Assembly (NCBI GenBank): GCA_020250445.1
Contig: JADCEF010000004.1
Location: 1-33,762 of the forward strand
Direction: 5' to 3'
Origin: Rhodobacter sp.
Lineage (GTDB): Bacteria > Pseudomonadota > Alphaproteobacteria > Rhodobacterales > Rhodobacteraceae
DNA: 33,762 nt
Shown here: piece after piece, positions 23,289-31,755 of the stretch
Numbering within the stretch: the first letter of the stretch is position 1
How the letters are laid out: each line of letters begins with the position of its first letter
Made by a program: the position numbers and the translations under genes
The notes under the pieces: generated by a model
Databases searched by the model: none
Seen by the model: the letters and a program-made list of their open reading frames with translations, nothing else
Told to the model about the DNA's origin: nothing

Positions 23289-25117
23289 TTCTTGACCGGC
23301 GCTTTCTTGGTGTCGGTTTCGGGGGCAATGGTGCCCTTCTTGCGGTTCATGCCGGATTTGATGTTGCCGAAAATGTCCGGCTTGTGCCCGTGGCTGCGCA
23401 TGATCAGGTACTGCTGCACGAAGGTGATGGTGTTGTTGGCAATCCAGTACACCACCAGCCCGCTGGCAAAGCCGCCCAGCATGAACATGAACACCCAAGG
23501 CATCCAGGCAAAGATCATCGCCTGTGCCGGGTCTGTCGGGGCCGGGTTCAGCTTTTGCTGCAACCACATCGTGATCCCCAGCAGGATCGGCAGCACCCCG
23601 ATAAAGATCAGCGCCAGCAACGATCCCGGCGCAGGCGCCGCCCAGGGCAGCAGGCCGAACAGGTTGAAGATCGATGACGGGTCCGGGGCGGACAAATCAC
23701 GCAGCCAGCCAAAGAACGGGGCATGGCGCAGTTCGATGGTGACGAAAATCACCTTGTAGAGTGAGAAGAAGATCGGAATCTGAATCAGGATCGGCAGACA
23801 GCCCGCAGCGGGGTTCACCTTTTTGTCCTTGTACAGCTGCATCATTTCCTTTTGCAGCTTTTGCCTGTCTTCGCCTGCACGTTCCTTCAGTGCCTCAAGC
23901 TCTGGCTGAAGCTCTTTCATCCGCGCCATCGAGACATAGGATTTGTAGGCCAGCGGCAGCACAATGAACTTCAGCACAAAGGTCAGCGCAATAATCGCAA
24001 GGCCCATGTTGCCGATCAGCCCGTGCAGCCAGTGCAGAACGATAAAGATCGGCTTGGTCAGGAAATAGAACCAGCCCCAGTCGATCGAATCGACGAACCC
24101 GGCAATTCCGCCTTCGTTCTGATAGGCGCGGATGGTTTCCCATTCCTTCGCGCCCGCAAACAGCCGTGATGTGGAAGATGCCGTGCTGCCCGCTGCGACC
24201 GTGATTACCGGCTGGCGGGTTTCCACCTGAAACACGTCGGTGGCCGCGACATATTTGACGACGGCGGTAAAGGGCTTGCCCTGTTCGGGAACCAGCGTCG
24301 TCATCCAGTATTTGTCGGTAAAGCCTATCCAGCCATCGGTGGCTGCCTCGGTCAGTTCGGCCTGCGCCCCTTCGCGGTCAAGCGGCGGAAGATTTGCCAT
24401 GTCACTGTAGGAAATCTCGGAAAGTGTGCCGTCAACCCGCCCGACGACGCCTTCGTGCAGAATGAAGAAGTTTTGCAGATCGGCCGGCGTTCCGTGGCGG
24501 GCCACAATGCCATAGGGTGCAAGCGTCACGTCGCTGCCGCCCGCGTTTTCAACCGCCTGCGTCACCGTGAACATGTAGTTCTTGTCGATTTCCACCGTGC
24601 GGCTGAAAATCAGGCCCTTGCCATTGTCCCAGCGCAGCGTGACAGGCTGATCCAGCGACAGCGTGCTGCCTGCCGCAACCGTCCATTCGGTATTCGGGCC
24701 TGGCACATCCTCGAACGCCAGATCGCCGCCGGGGGCCCAGCCGTACAGCGCATAATAGGCCCCGGTCTGCCCCACCGGCGACAGCAGGCGGACAATATCT
24801 GAATTCGGATCAAGTGTGATAGGATACTTCTTCAGCTTCAGGTCGTCGATCCGCCCCCCCTGCAGGGAAATGCTGCCAGTGATGAGTTCGGTGTCGATGC
24901 TGATGCGCGCGGTTTCGGGCACGGCCTGCACCGCGGGGGCGGTTCCGCCCGCCGTGACGGCAGGCGGTGCTGCCGCCGGGGCTTCGGTCACGCTGACGGC
25001 TGGCTGCGTGGCCGGGGGTGCCACCGGCTCGGGCGGCGGAAAGAAAAAGAACCACGCCATGATCACAAGGAAGCTGAGCGCAGTCGCAAGGATTAGGTTC
25101 TTGTTCTGATCGTCCAT
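23285..25117 (-). CDS. yidC: Membrane protein insertase YidC
   Basis: The 610-residue protein inserts and folds inner-membrane proteins alone or with SecYEG. It starts MDDQNKNLILATALSF with helix 1 at about 8-25, a Pro/Ala-rich linker to about residue 75, the large periplasmic P1 domain to about residue 355, then the insertase core with helices at about 365-385 (FLTKPIFIVLHWLHGL), 390-410, 460-480, 515-535 and 550-575. The coiled coil-forming cytoplasmic loop MKELQPELEALKERAG and the hydrophilic-groove region after AYKSYVSMARM are present. The C-terminus is Lys-rich. Length is normal for Gram-negative YidC. Confidence 0.97.
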   Translation of the reverse strand: MDDQNKNLILATALSFLVIMAWFFFFPPPEPVAPPATQPAVSVTEAPAAAPPAVTAGGTAPAVQAVPETARISIDTELITGSISLQGGRIDDLKLKKYPITLDPNSDIVRLLSPVGQTGAYYALYGWAPGGDLAFEDVPGPNTEWTVAAGSTLSLDQPVTLRWDNGKGLIFSRTVEIDKNYMFTVTQAVENAGGSDVTLAPYGIVARHGTPADLQNFFILHEGVVGRVDGTLSEISYSDMANLPPLDREGAQAELTEAATDGWIGFTDKYWMTTLVPEQGKPFTAVVKYVAATDVFQVETRQPVITVAAGSTASSTSRLFAGAKEWETIRAYQNEGGIAGFVDSIDWGWFYFLTKPIFIVLHWLHGLIGNMGLAIIALTFVLKFIVLPLAYKSYVSMARMKELQPELEALKERAGEDRQKLQKEMMQLYKDKKVNPAAGCLPILIQIPIFFSLYKVIFVTIELRHAPFFGWLRDLSAPDPSSIFNLFGLLPWAAPAPGSLLALIFIGVLPILLGITMWLQQKLNPAPTDPAQAMIFAWMPWVFMFMLGGFASGLVVYWIANNTITFVQQYLIMRSHGHKPDIFGNIKSGMNRKKGTIAPETDTKKAPVKK

Positions 25118-25250
25118 CCGGACCACCACCACCGTTCCTGAAAGGGTCAGCGGTGCTTCAACAGAGGTGGGGGGCAAAGGTCAAGCGGTTTTCCCCTGCG
25201 CCGGCGGGGGCGCGCCGCTTTGACCCGGCCCGCCCGGGGTCATGGCACCT

Positions 25251-26807
25251 TCAGGATGACGCTGCTCTTGGGCTCAGCCGGGACAGCCCTGCAATCCGGG
25301 CACGGTGGCGTGCCATCCATTCGGCGGTCTCCTCGAAGGGCATGGGGCGCCCGATGCCGAACCCCTGGGCATGGGTGAACCCCAGCTGCGCCAGCATGGC
25401 CTGCTCGCCGGATGTTTCGACCCCTTCGGCAACCGTTTCCAGGCCAAGCCGATCCGCCATGGAAAGAATGGCCGAACAGACCCGCTGCTGGCCGGGGTCC
25501 TCGTCAATCCGCGTCACAAAACTGCGGTCGATCTTCAGCCGCCGCAGGGCAAAGCGCCGGATATTGGCAAGCGAGGTCTGGCCGGTGCCGAAATCATCCA
25601 GATCGATGCCGCAGCCCATTTCGGACAGTGCCGCGATGTTGCGCACGATCACATCACTGTCGGTCTGCGTGACGACCGATTCCAGGATTTCGATCGTCAG
25701 CCGGTCGGGTTCCAGATCGAACCGGTCCAGCGCCCATCTGATCTTTTCCGGCAGTTGCGGGCTGCGCAATTCCTCGGCCGAGAAGTTGACCGAGACGCGC
25801 GGCACGGTCAGCCCGGACTTGTCCCAGCGCGTGATTGCCTGCAGCGCGTCGTGCAGGATCACCACGCCCAGTTTCTCCAGCAGGCCGGCCCGCTCCAGCG
25901 AGGGCATGAAGACGCCGGGGGCCAACAATCCCCGGTCGGGATGGTGCCAACGGGCCAGCGCCTCAAACCCGGTGACTTCGCCGGTGTCAGTCGAAACCTG
26001 CGGCTGGAAATGCGCGCGGATCTGGCCCTGATCCAGGGCCGTCTCCAGCATGTCGCGTTCGGCATCCCGCTCTGCGGCGACCTTGCCCATCTCTGCGGCA
26101 TAGCTGCGGATTGCGCCGGGCCCGCTTTGCCAGGCGGCATCCGCAGCCACCACGGCGGCTTCGTACATCGCGCGACCGGTGGGTTCCGTCGCGCGTCCCG
26201 GCAGACAGAAGCCCACAGAACAGGTGACATAGATCTGGGTTGCATCCAGCACCAGGGCCGGACTGACCGCCTGCTGCAGACGGGCAGCCATCTGCACAAG
26301 CGTTTCAAGGTCAAGCTTCCGCACCGGTCCCAGCGCCACGACGAAACCGCCGTGATCAAGCCGCGCCATGGTGTCGCTTTGCCGCAGGACGCTTGTGATC
26401 CGCTCTACGCAGGTTCGCATGGCATCTTCTGCCGCCGGCTTGCCGAAACGGTCGGCCAGCCGATCCATGTCGTCGAACCGCACCGCAAGGCAGGCCGTGG
26501 TCATCCCCGTTGCAGGGCTGATGTCCAGGATCGCATCAAGCGCGGTGACGATCTGCGGCGGCGTCACCAGCCCGCCGGTGGTGCGGGTGACAGGTGCCAG
26601 AAGGTCTGCCTCGCGCAGCGAAACGGCCCCGAACAACCCGATCACCACAGGCAGTCCCAAAGCGGCAAAAATCAGCGCGCGCTCGCCCCCCAGCCAGAAG
26701 GCGGCCAGTGTCAGCGCCGGAAGAAAGACCAACATTTCGGGACGCCGAAGCACGGCCCCGATCCGTACGATCACGCGCCCGGCAGGCAATCCCATTACCC
26801 TCATCAT
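25251..26807 (-). CDS. Cyclic-di-GMP phosphodiesterase with degenerate GGDEF and intact EAL domain
   Basis: The 518-residue protein has two membrane helices at about 24-42 and 45-63, a GGDEF-type domain at about 80-235 and an EAL domain at about 255-510. In the GGDEF domain the active-site loop reads DHGGF (151-155) instead of GGDEF, so it should not make c-di-GMP. The EAL domain keeps the metal and catalytic set: EAL (282-284), NFSAEEL, EILES, DLDDFGTG, LKIDRSF and AEGVET. It therefore probably degrades c-di-GMP, with the GGDEF-like part possibly acting as a GTP sensor. AAGGAAA lies seven bases before the first of two tandem ATGs. It sits between ttcA and yidC. Confidence 0.93.
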   Translation of the reverse strand: MMRVMGLPAGRVIVRIGAVLRRPEMLVFLPALTLAAFWLGGERALIFAALGLPVVIGLFGAVSLREADLLAPVTRTTGGLVTPPQIVTALDAILDISPATGMTTACLAVRFDDMDRLADRFGKPAAEDAMRTCVERITSVLRQSDTMARLDHGGFVVALGPVRKLDLETLVQMAARLQQAVSPALVLDATQIYVTCSVGFCLPGRATEPTGRAMYEAAVVAADAAWQSGPGAIRSYAAEMGKVAAERDAERDMLETALDQGQIRAHFQPQVSTDTGEVTGFEALARWHHPDRGLLAPGVFMPSLERAGLLEKLGVVILHDALQAITRWDKSGLTVPRVSVNFSAEELRSPQLPEKIRWALDRFDLEPDRLTIEILESVVTQTDSDVIVRNIAALSEMGCGIDLDDFGTGQTSLANIRRFALRRLKIDRSFVTRIDEDPGQQRVCSAILSMADRLGLETVAEGVETSGEQAMLAQLGFTHAQGFGIGRPMPFEETAEWMARHRARIAGLSRLSPRAASS

Positions 26808-26874
26808 GACCTGCTTTCCTTCTGCTGCAACCTGACAGTCAGGCTAGGGACAGAGGGTGATCAGCAAATTAATT

Positions 26875-27738
26875 TCAGGGGTCTGGCCGCGAACTGTTTT
26901 CGGCAAATTTTACAGGGTCCGGCACCAGCCCGGCAAAGTCGAACAGGGCCGAGTCCAGCAGATGTGACGGGCGGATGTTCATCAATGCGCGGAACATCAC
27001 CTGCCGCCGTCCCGGGCTGCGGGCTTCCCAGGCATCAAGGATCTGCTTGACCTGCCGGCGCTGCAGCCCGTCCTGACTGCCGCACAGATCACAGGGGATG
27101 ATCGGAAAGTTCATCGCCTTTGCAAACCGGTCGCAGTCGGCTTCGGCAACGAAGGCAAGCGGGCGGTACACAAACAGATCACCCTCTTCGTTGACCAGCT
27201 TTGGCGGCATCGTGGCCAGCCGCCCGCCGTGGAACAGGTTCATGAAGAAGGTTTCCAGAATGTCGTCGCGGTGATGCCCCAGCACGACGGCAGAACACCC
27301 TTCCTCGCGGGCGATGCGGTACAGATTGCCGCGCCGCAGCCGCGAACACAGCGAACAGAAGGTGCGTCCTGCGGGAATCTTGTCCATGACGATGGAATAG
27401 GTGTCGGCATATTCGATGCGGTGGGGAACCTGCATGCGGGTCAGAAACCCGGGCAGGACCGTGGCCGGAAAATTCGGCTGGCCCTGATCCAGATTGCAGG
27501 CCAGCAGATCCACCGGCAGCAATCCGCGCCATTTCAGTTCCAGGAGCACCGCCAGCAGCGTGTAGCTGTCCTTGCCGCCGGACAGGCAGACCAGCCAGCG
27601 CGCCCCACGGTCGATCATGCCATAGGTTTCGATGGCATCGCGCACCTCGCGGACCAGTCGCTTGCGCAGCTTCCTGAATTCGGTGGTGTCTGGCGCGCCC
27701 CGCAGGATCGGCGGCAGGTCTTCGGTTTCGTCGAACAT
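26875..27738 (-). CDS. ttcA: tRNA 2-thiocytidine biosynthesis protein TtcA
   Basis: The 287-residue enzyme thiolates cytidine 32 of tRNA, using ATP and an iron-sulfur cluster. The PP-loop is LSGGKDSYT, and the cluster-binding cysteines are in [10 protein letters not shown] and CDLCGSQDG, as expected for Ttc[20 protein letters not shown] is also characteristic of the family. The ATG at 27738 is preceded by AAGGA at five bases, better than the in-frame upstream start at 27759. It diverges from the lipoprotein gene at 27819. Confidence 0.95.
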   Translation of the reverse strand: MFDETEDLPPILRGAPDTTEFRKLRKRLVREVRDAIETYGMIDRGARWLVCLSGGKDSYTLLAVLLELKWRGLLPVDLLACNLDQGQPNFPATVLPGFLTRMQVPHRIEYADTYSIVMDKIPAGRTFCSLCSRLRRGNLYRIAREEGCSAVVLGHHRDDILETFFMNLFHGGRLATMPPKLVNEEGDLFVYRPLAFVAEADCDRFAKAMNFPIIPCDLCGSQDGLQRRQVKQILDAWEARSPGRRQVMFRALMNIRPSHLLDSALFDFAGLVPDPVKFAENSSRPDP

Positions 27739-27818
27739 GGGCGGTCCTTCGCGGCGCAAGGCATCCGGTTGCCGTCGGCCTGCGTATAAGACAGGTATTC
27801 TAATTGGGGAAGTGTGCG

Positions 27819-28340
27819 ATGCGGTGGATCATTCTGACAGGATTTCTGGCGCTTTCCGCCTGTACGGGTCGCCCGGGCCCGACGGACCCGCTGCTGAGCA
27901 CACAGGAGCTGAACCTTGAAGAGTTCTTCGATGGCAAGACCGTGGCGCACGGGCAGTTTCAGGACGTCTTCGGGACCGTCCGCCGCCGCTTCGTGGTCGA
28001 CATCGACGGTGACTGGGATGGCAAGGTCCTGACGCTGGACGAGAACTTCGTCTACGAGGATGGCAGCACCGAAAACCGCAAATGGACGCTGACGCAGACC
28101 GGCGCGGACAGCTGGCAGGGAAGCGCCCCTGGTGTGATCGGCATTGCCACCGGCGAAGAGCGCGGCGATACGTTCAACTGGCGCTACCGCATCGATCTGC
28201 CGGTGCCCGACGGCACGCTGCGCGTGGATTTTGATGACTGGATGTGGCTCTTGACCGAAGACCGGCTGCTGAACATCGCCTACATGCGGCGGGCCGGTGT
28301 GACCATCGGGCAGGTGGTGATCTTTTTCGAGAAGAAGTGA
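27819..28340 (+). CDS. DUF3833-like lipoprotein
   Basis: The 173-residue product starts [17 protein letters not shown], a lipoprotein signal with the lipobox LSAC, so it should be lipid-anchored, probably facing the periplasm. The mature part, including [28 protein letters not shown] and [10 protein letters not shown], matches the DUF3833 family as I know it, whose function is unknown. A GGGGAAG ribosome-binding site is six bases before the ATG. The gene stands alone, divergent from ttcA and convergent with yidD. Confidence 0.88.
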   Translation: MRWIILTGFLALSACTGRPGPTDPLLSTQELNLEEFFDGKTVAHGQFQDVFGTVRRRFVVDIDGDWDGKVLTLDENFVYEDGSTENRKWTLTQTGADSWQGSAPGVIGIATGEERGDTFNWRYRIDLPVPDGTLRVDFDDWMWLLTEDRLLNIAYMRRAGVTIGQVVIFFEKK

Positions 28341-28341
28341 C

Positions 28342-28375
28342 CGGCAGGGCCGCAAGCGCGGCCCAGGCCGTGCCG
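28342..28375. terminator. Bidirectional terminator hairpin between DUF3833 gene and yidD
   Basis: GGGCCGC (28347-28353) and GCGGCCC (28358-28364) form a perfect 7-base stem with loop AAGC, and outer arms CGGCA (28342-28346) and TGCCG (28371-28375) extend it across a 6-base bulge. It fills the gap between two convergent stop codons. There is no T-run, so its use as a terminator in both directions is inferred from position. Confidence 0.6.
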
Positions 28376-28609
28376 TCACTCTTCGGCTGCGGGCGGCACC
28401 GGATCAAATCCCGATCCGCCCCAGGGATGGCAGCGGCACAGGCGATGTGCCACCAGCCAGCCCCCCTTCAGCGCGCCATGCCGGTCAAGCGCCTCCAGCG
28501 CGTAGGCCGAACAGGTGGGCTGGAACCGGCAGCCGTGCCCGACCCAGGGACTGAGGATCAGCCGGTAGGCGCGGATCGGCAGGGCCAGAATATGCGCTGC
28601 CGGGCTCAC
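28376..28609 (-). CDS. yidD: Membrane protein insertion efficiency factor YidD
   Basis: The 77-residue protein has the YidD signature: [20 protein letters not shown], then [10 protein letters not shown] and [15 protein letters not shown]. YidD assists insertion of membrane proteins by YidC. I chose the GTG at 28609 because it overlaps the rnpA stop (GTGA) and gives the usual [10 protein letters not shown] start; an ATG at 28621 four codons earlier is equally open and would overlap rnpA by 16 bases. Confidence 0.93.
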   Translation of the reverse strand: MSPAAHILALPIRAYRLILSPWVGHGCRFQPTCSAYALEALDRHGALKGGWLVAHRLCRCHPWGGSGFDPVPPAAEE

Positions 28610-29022
28610 TGTGGCGCACATCCGGCATGCACGCGGCGCAAGGCGTGCGCCATGTCCGCCAGAAGGTCGGAAAACTCCCGCTCCACCGTCGCGCCGGGAC
28701 GACCGACCAGAACGTAATCCCACCCCGGCACAGCGCCCGCAGGCAGGGTGGCGCGGGCCACCTCGCGCAGGCGGCGCCTGGCGCGGTTGCGGATGACAGC
28801 GTTGCCGATCTTCCTGGAACAGGTGTAGCCCACCCGGATGTCGGCGCTGTCATCGCCCCGGCACCGGGCCTGCAACAAAAAGCCCGGCATCGCCTGCCGC
28901 CGGGCCTGCGCGGCCCGCAGGAAATCGGCACGCTTTGCAATCACCGTCAAAGAAACATTGGGTTGCGGCGGACGCGGCCCTTCGGCATCGCTGCCTGTTG
29001 CCGCTGCCACCGTCGATGCCAC
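28606..29022 (-). CDS. rnpA: Ribonuclease P protein component
   Basis: The 138-residue protein binds RNase P RNA and helps it cleave the 5' leader from tRNA precursors. The RNR motif region is [16 protein letters not shown], preceded by [11 protein letters not shown], and the N-terminal [19 protein letters not shown] is typical. The start is a GTG at 29022 with GAAGGA eight bases before it; this gives about 25 extra N-terminal residues compared with the core fold, as in some relatives. It follows rpmH after 33 bases and overlaps yidD. Confidence 0.94.
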   Translation of the reverse strand: MASTVAAATGSDAEGPRPPQPNVSLTVIAKRADFLRAAQARRQAMPGFLLQARCRGDDSADIRVGYTCSRKIGNAVIRNRARRRLREVARATLPAGAVPGWDYVLVGRPGATVEREFSDLLADMAHALRRVHAGCAPQ

Positions 29023-29055
29023 GCCGAGCGTCCTTCAGAAGGCGCGCGGGCCGGA

Positions 29056-29190
29056 TCAGGCCGAAAGCTTCTTGCGGCCCCTGGCGCGGCGGGCCGAAAG
29101 CACAAGGCGGCCGCCTTTGGTGGCCATGCGGGCGCGGAACCCGTGGCGACGGGCGCGAACCAGGTTCGAGGGTTGAAACGTGCGCTTCAT
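29056..29190 (-). CDS. rpmH: 50S ribosomal protein L34
   Basis: The 44-residue basic protein reads [18 protein letters not shown] at the start and ends [10 protein letters not shown], the unmistakable L34 sequence of the large ribosomal subunit. It is too short to be listed by many gene finders but is complete. It is the first gene of rpmH-rnpA-yidD, under the promoter at 29259-29287. Confidence 0.98.
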   Translation of the reverse strand: MKRTFQPSNLVRARRHGFRARMATKGGRLVLSARRARGRKKLSA

Positions 29191-29258
29191 CGCGGCTCTC
29201 CATCACTTCGGCAGCCTGCACCCGGCGGATTCGGGCGCTGACCCTGTTCGAAGCCCGT

Positions 29259-29287
29259 CCTTTACGGGGGGCGGGCGGGCAAGTCAA
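29259..29287 (-). promoter_or_regulatory. rpmH promoter (sigma-70 type)
   Basis: On the minus strand TTGACT (29287-29282) and TAAAGG (29264-29259) are separated by exactly 17 bases of C-rich spacer. This places the transcription start near 29252, about 60 bases before the rpmH ATG, and suits a strongly expressed ribosomal operon. No experimental support is available. Confidence 0.65.
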
Positions 29288-29462
29288 TTCGTCGGCACCG
29301 CTTTCTTGCGTCACATCTGCCCGCAACGGCCTGAAGGCACAGGGTACCGCACGCGCAGAGGCATCCGAAATGTTGCAGATCATCAATGCCGCGTGATGGG
29401 GCTGTTGCCCTGCGACCGGTTCAGCGCATGCTGCGGCGACAGTGAACCGGAAAGTACCGCAG

Positions 29463-30191
29463 GTGAACAAGACGACCCCCAAGCAATGGCAGCGCCTGCG
29501 CCGCAGGCTGCCGATCCTGATCATCGGGGCCACGGCCCTGGTCGGTGCGCTGACCCTGCGCGACCAGCTGAGCTTTGCGATGCTGGCCCAGCATCGCGAA
29601 ACGCTGATTGCCCTGCGCGATGCGCATTACATTCCCGCAGTTGTGATCTTCATTCTGGCCTATGCCGCGATGGTGGCGCTCAGCCTGCCCGGAGCGACGG
29701 TGGCCACGCTGACGGGCGGGTTTCTGTTCGGGCTGTTTCCGGGTGTGCTGTTCAACGTGGCTGCGGCCACGACCGGCGCAATCGGCGTCTTCCTGGCGGC
29801 AAGACTGGGGTTCGGTGCCGAACTGGCCGCCCGGATCGAGGCGGGCGGCGGGGCCGCGGCACGGCTGCAGGCCGGGCTGCGCCGGAACGAGATTCCGGCG
29901 CTGTTGCTGATGCGGCTCCTGCCGGTGGTTCCGTTCTTTCTGGCCAATCTTGTTCCGGCGGCGATGAATGTGGCGCTGTGGCGCTTTGCCTGCACCACTT
30001 TCTTCGGCATCATGCCCGGAGCGCTGATCCTGACCTGGGTCGGTGCCGGATTGGGTGAGGTATTCGAGCGGGGAGAGGAGCCGGACCTGAGTCTGCTGAC
30101 GGACCCGCGCTTTCTTGGCCCGCTGCTGGGCCTGGCCGCCCTTGCGGCACTGCCCGTCCTTGTCCGGGCGGTCCGGCGGAAGGAGCGGTGA
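29463..30191 (+). CDS. TVP38/TMEM64 family (DedA/VTT superfamily) membrane protein
   Basis: The 242-residue protein has an N-terminal helix at about 17-33 and further membrane segments near 58-80, 85-115, 140-165 and 205-230. The VTT core is visible in LSLPGATVATLTGGFLFG and in the conserved re-entrant region LLMRLLPVVPFFLANLVPA. Relatives are implicated in lipid or ion transport across membranes. I chose the GTG at 29463 because GGAAAG lies eight bases before it; a GTG at 29442 is also open but lacks a site. It is followed after one base by the oxidoreductase gene, a pairing that recurs in other bacteria. Confidence 0.88.
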   Translation: MNKTTPKQWQRLRRRLPILIIGATALVGALTLRDQLSFAMLAQHRETLIALRDAHYIPAVVIFILAYAAMVALSLPGATVATLTGGFLFGLFPGVLFNVAAATTGAIGVFLAARLGFGAELAARIEAGGGAAARLQAGLRRNEIPALLLMRLLPVVPFFLANLVPAAMNVALWRFACTTFFGIMPGALILTWVGAGLGEVFERGEEPDLSLLTDPRFLGPLLGLAALAALPVLVRAVRRKER

Positions 30192-30192
30192 C

Positions 30193-31608
30193 ATGACCAG
30201 GATCGAGACAGACATCTGCGTGATCGGCGCAGGCTCTGGCGGCCTGTCGGTGGCGGCAGGCGCGGTGCAGATGGGTGCCCGCGTCGTGCTGATCGAGGGC
30301 GCCGAGATGGGGGGCGATTGCCTCAATCACGGCTGCGTTCCGTCCAAGGCGCTGCTTGCCGCTGCCAGGGCGGCGCATGCGATGACGGCAGGGGCGGCGC
30401 TGGGCATCGCGCCCGCCGTGCCGCAGGTGGATTTCGGCGCGGTCAAGGATCATGTCGCCCGGACCATCGCCGCCATCGCCCCCCTGGACAGTCAGGAGCG
30501 CTTCGAGGGCCTGGGTGTTACCGTGATCCGCGACTGGGCCCGTTTTCTTTCGCCGACAGAGGTGCAGGCGGGCGCGGCCCGCATCACCGCCCGCCGCTTT
30601 GTCATCGCCACGGGGTCACGGCCCGTTGTGCCGCCGGTTCCCGGCCTGGCCGACCTGCCGTATCTGACCAACGAGACCATCTTTGCGCTGCGCGAGAAGC
30701 CGTCGCACCTGCTGATCCTGGGGGGTGGGCCGATCGGGCTGGAAATGGCGCAGGCGCATCGCCGCCTGGGCTGCGGGGTGACGGTGATCGAAGCCGGGCC
30801 TGCGCTTGGCCGGGAAGACCCCGAACTGGCCGCCGTGGTTGTGCAGCAGCTGCGCGCCGAAGGGGTGACGATCCTGGAAGGCACCGCTGTCAGCAGCTTT
30901 GCGGGGGGCAGCGGCATCACCGCCACCCTGTCGGACGGCCGGACGCTGGCCGGGTCCCATCTTCTGATTGCCGCCGGGCGCAAGGCGGCCCTGGACGGGC
31001 TGGGGCTGGATGCCGCCGGTGTAAGCTGCAACGACCGGGGCGTCAGCGTTGATGCCGGCCTGCGGTCTTCCAACCGGCGCGTCTATGCGGTGGGCGATGC
31101 GGCGGGCGGCGCGCAGTTCACACACCTGGCGGGCTATCATGCCGGGGTGGTCATCCGGCAGATGCTGTTCGCGCTGCCCGCACGGGCGAGGATGACCCAT
31201 ATTCCCCGCGCCACCTATACCGATCCGGAACTGGCGCAGGTCGGCCTGACCGAGGCCGAGGCGCGGGCGCGCCACGGGGACCGGCTGACGGTGCTGCGCT
31301 GGCCCTTTCACGACAATGACCGGGCGCAGGCCGAGGGCCGGACCCGGGGGCTGATCAAGGTCATGGTCGTCAGGGGCCGCCCGGTCGGTGTTGGCATCGT
31401 CGGTGCCCAGGGCGGCGAACTGATCGGCCTCTGGGCGCTGGCCTTGTCGGCCCGGCTGAAGATGGGATCGCTGGCGGGCATGGTTATGCCCTATCCGACG
31501 CTGGGCGAAGTGTCGAAAAGGGCCGCAGGGGCCTATTTCTCGCCGCGTCTGTTTGATAACCCTGTGGTCAAGCGGGTGGTGCGGCTGGTACAGCGATGGC
31601 TGCCCTGA
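30193..31608 (+). CDS. FAD-dependent disulfide-oxidoreductase-like enzyme (mercuric reductase-like)
   Basis: The 471-residue protein follows the pyridine nucleotide-disulfide oxidoreductase fold: FAD-binding ICVIGAGSGGLSVAAGA, the redox-active pair in GGDCLNHGCVPSKAL, the NAD(P) site LILGGGPIGLEMAQ, the second FAD motif VYAVGDAAGGAQFTH, and a dimerisation domain at the C-terminus. The classical HPT-x-x-E motif of lipoamide dehydrogenase and glutathione reductase is replaced by PYPTLGE, so the catalytic His is Tyr, as in mercuric-reductase-like members. It is neither a standard lipoamide dehydrogenase nor, lacking an N-terminal heavy-metal domain and a C-terminal vicinal Cys pair, a typical MerA. 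It is co-transcribed with the TVP38 gene. Substrate unknown. Confidence 0.9.
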   Translation: MTRIETDICVIGAGSGGLSVAAGAVQMGARVVLIEGAEMGGDCLNHGCVPSKALLAAARAAHAMTAGAALGIAPAVPQVDFGAVKDHVARTIAAIAPLDSQERFEGLGVTVIRDWARFLSPTEVQAGAARITARRFVIATGSRPVVPPVPGLADLPYLTNETIFALREKPSHLLILGGGPIGLEMAQAHRRLGCGVTVIEAGPALGREDPELAAVVVQQLRAEGVTILEGTAVSSFAGGSGITATLSDGRTLAGSHLLIAAGRKAALDGLGLDAAGVSCNDRGVSVDAGLRSSNRRVYAVGDAAGGAQFTHLAGYHAGVVIRQMLFALPARARMTHIPRATYTDPELAQVGLTEAEARARHGDRLTVLRWPFHDNDRAQAEGRTRGLIKVMVVRGRPVGVGIVGAQGGELIGLWALALSARLKMGSLAGMVMPYPTLGEVSKRAAGAYFSPRLFDNPVVKRVVRLVQRWLP

Positions 31609-31663
31609 CGCGCGGCCGGGCCGACCGCGCCCGGGGGGGCCGTCTCCGCCCCGGCCCGGTCCG

Positions 31664-31715
31664 GCCCGGCCACGGGCCGGGCGTTCTTGGCGGAAACCCT
31701 GCACCGAAGGGTTTC
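31664..31715 (+). terminator. Two tandem hairpins after the oxidoreductase gene
   Basis: First hairpin: GCCCGGCC (31664-31671), loop ACG, GGCCGGGC (31675-31682), followed by GTTCTT. Second: GAAACCCT (31693-31700), 7-base loop, AGGGTTTC (31708-31715). Both stems are perfect. The first is a good intrinsic terminator for the TVP38-oxidoreductase operon; the second may be part of the leader of the kinase gene. Confidence 0.7.
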
Positions 31716-31755
31716 TGATCGCTTGTCACCTCCCGGGGATGTTATTGAACAGAAG

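Noticed and set aside
25181-25242. Imperfect hairpins after the EAL gene
   Set aside because: Stems are broken by bulges and no T-run follows; not strong enough to call a terminator.
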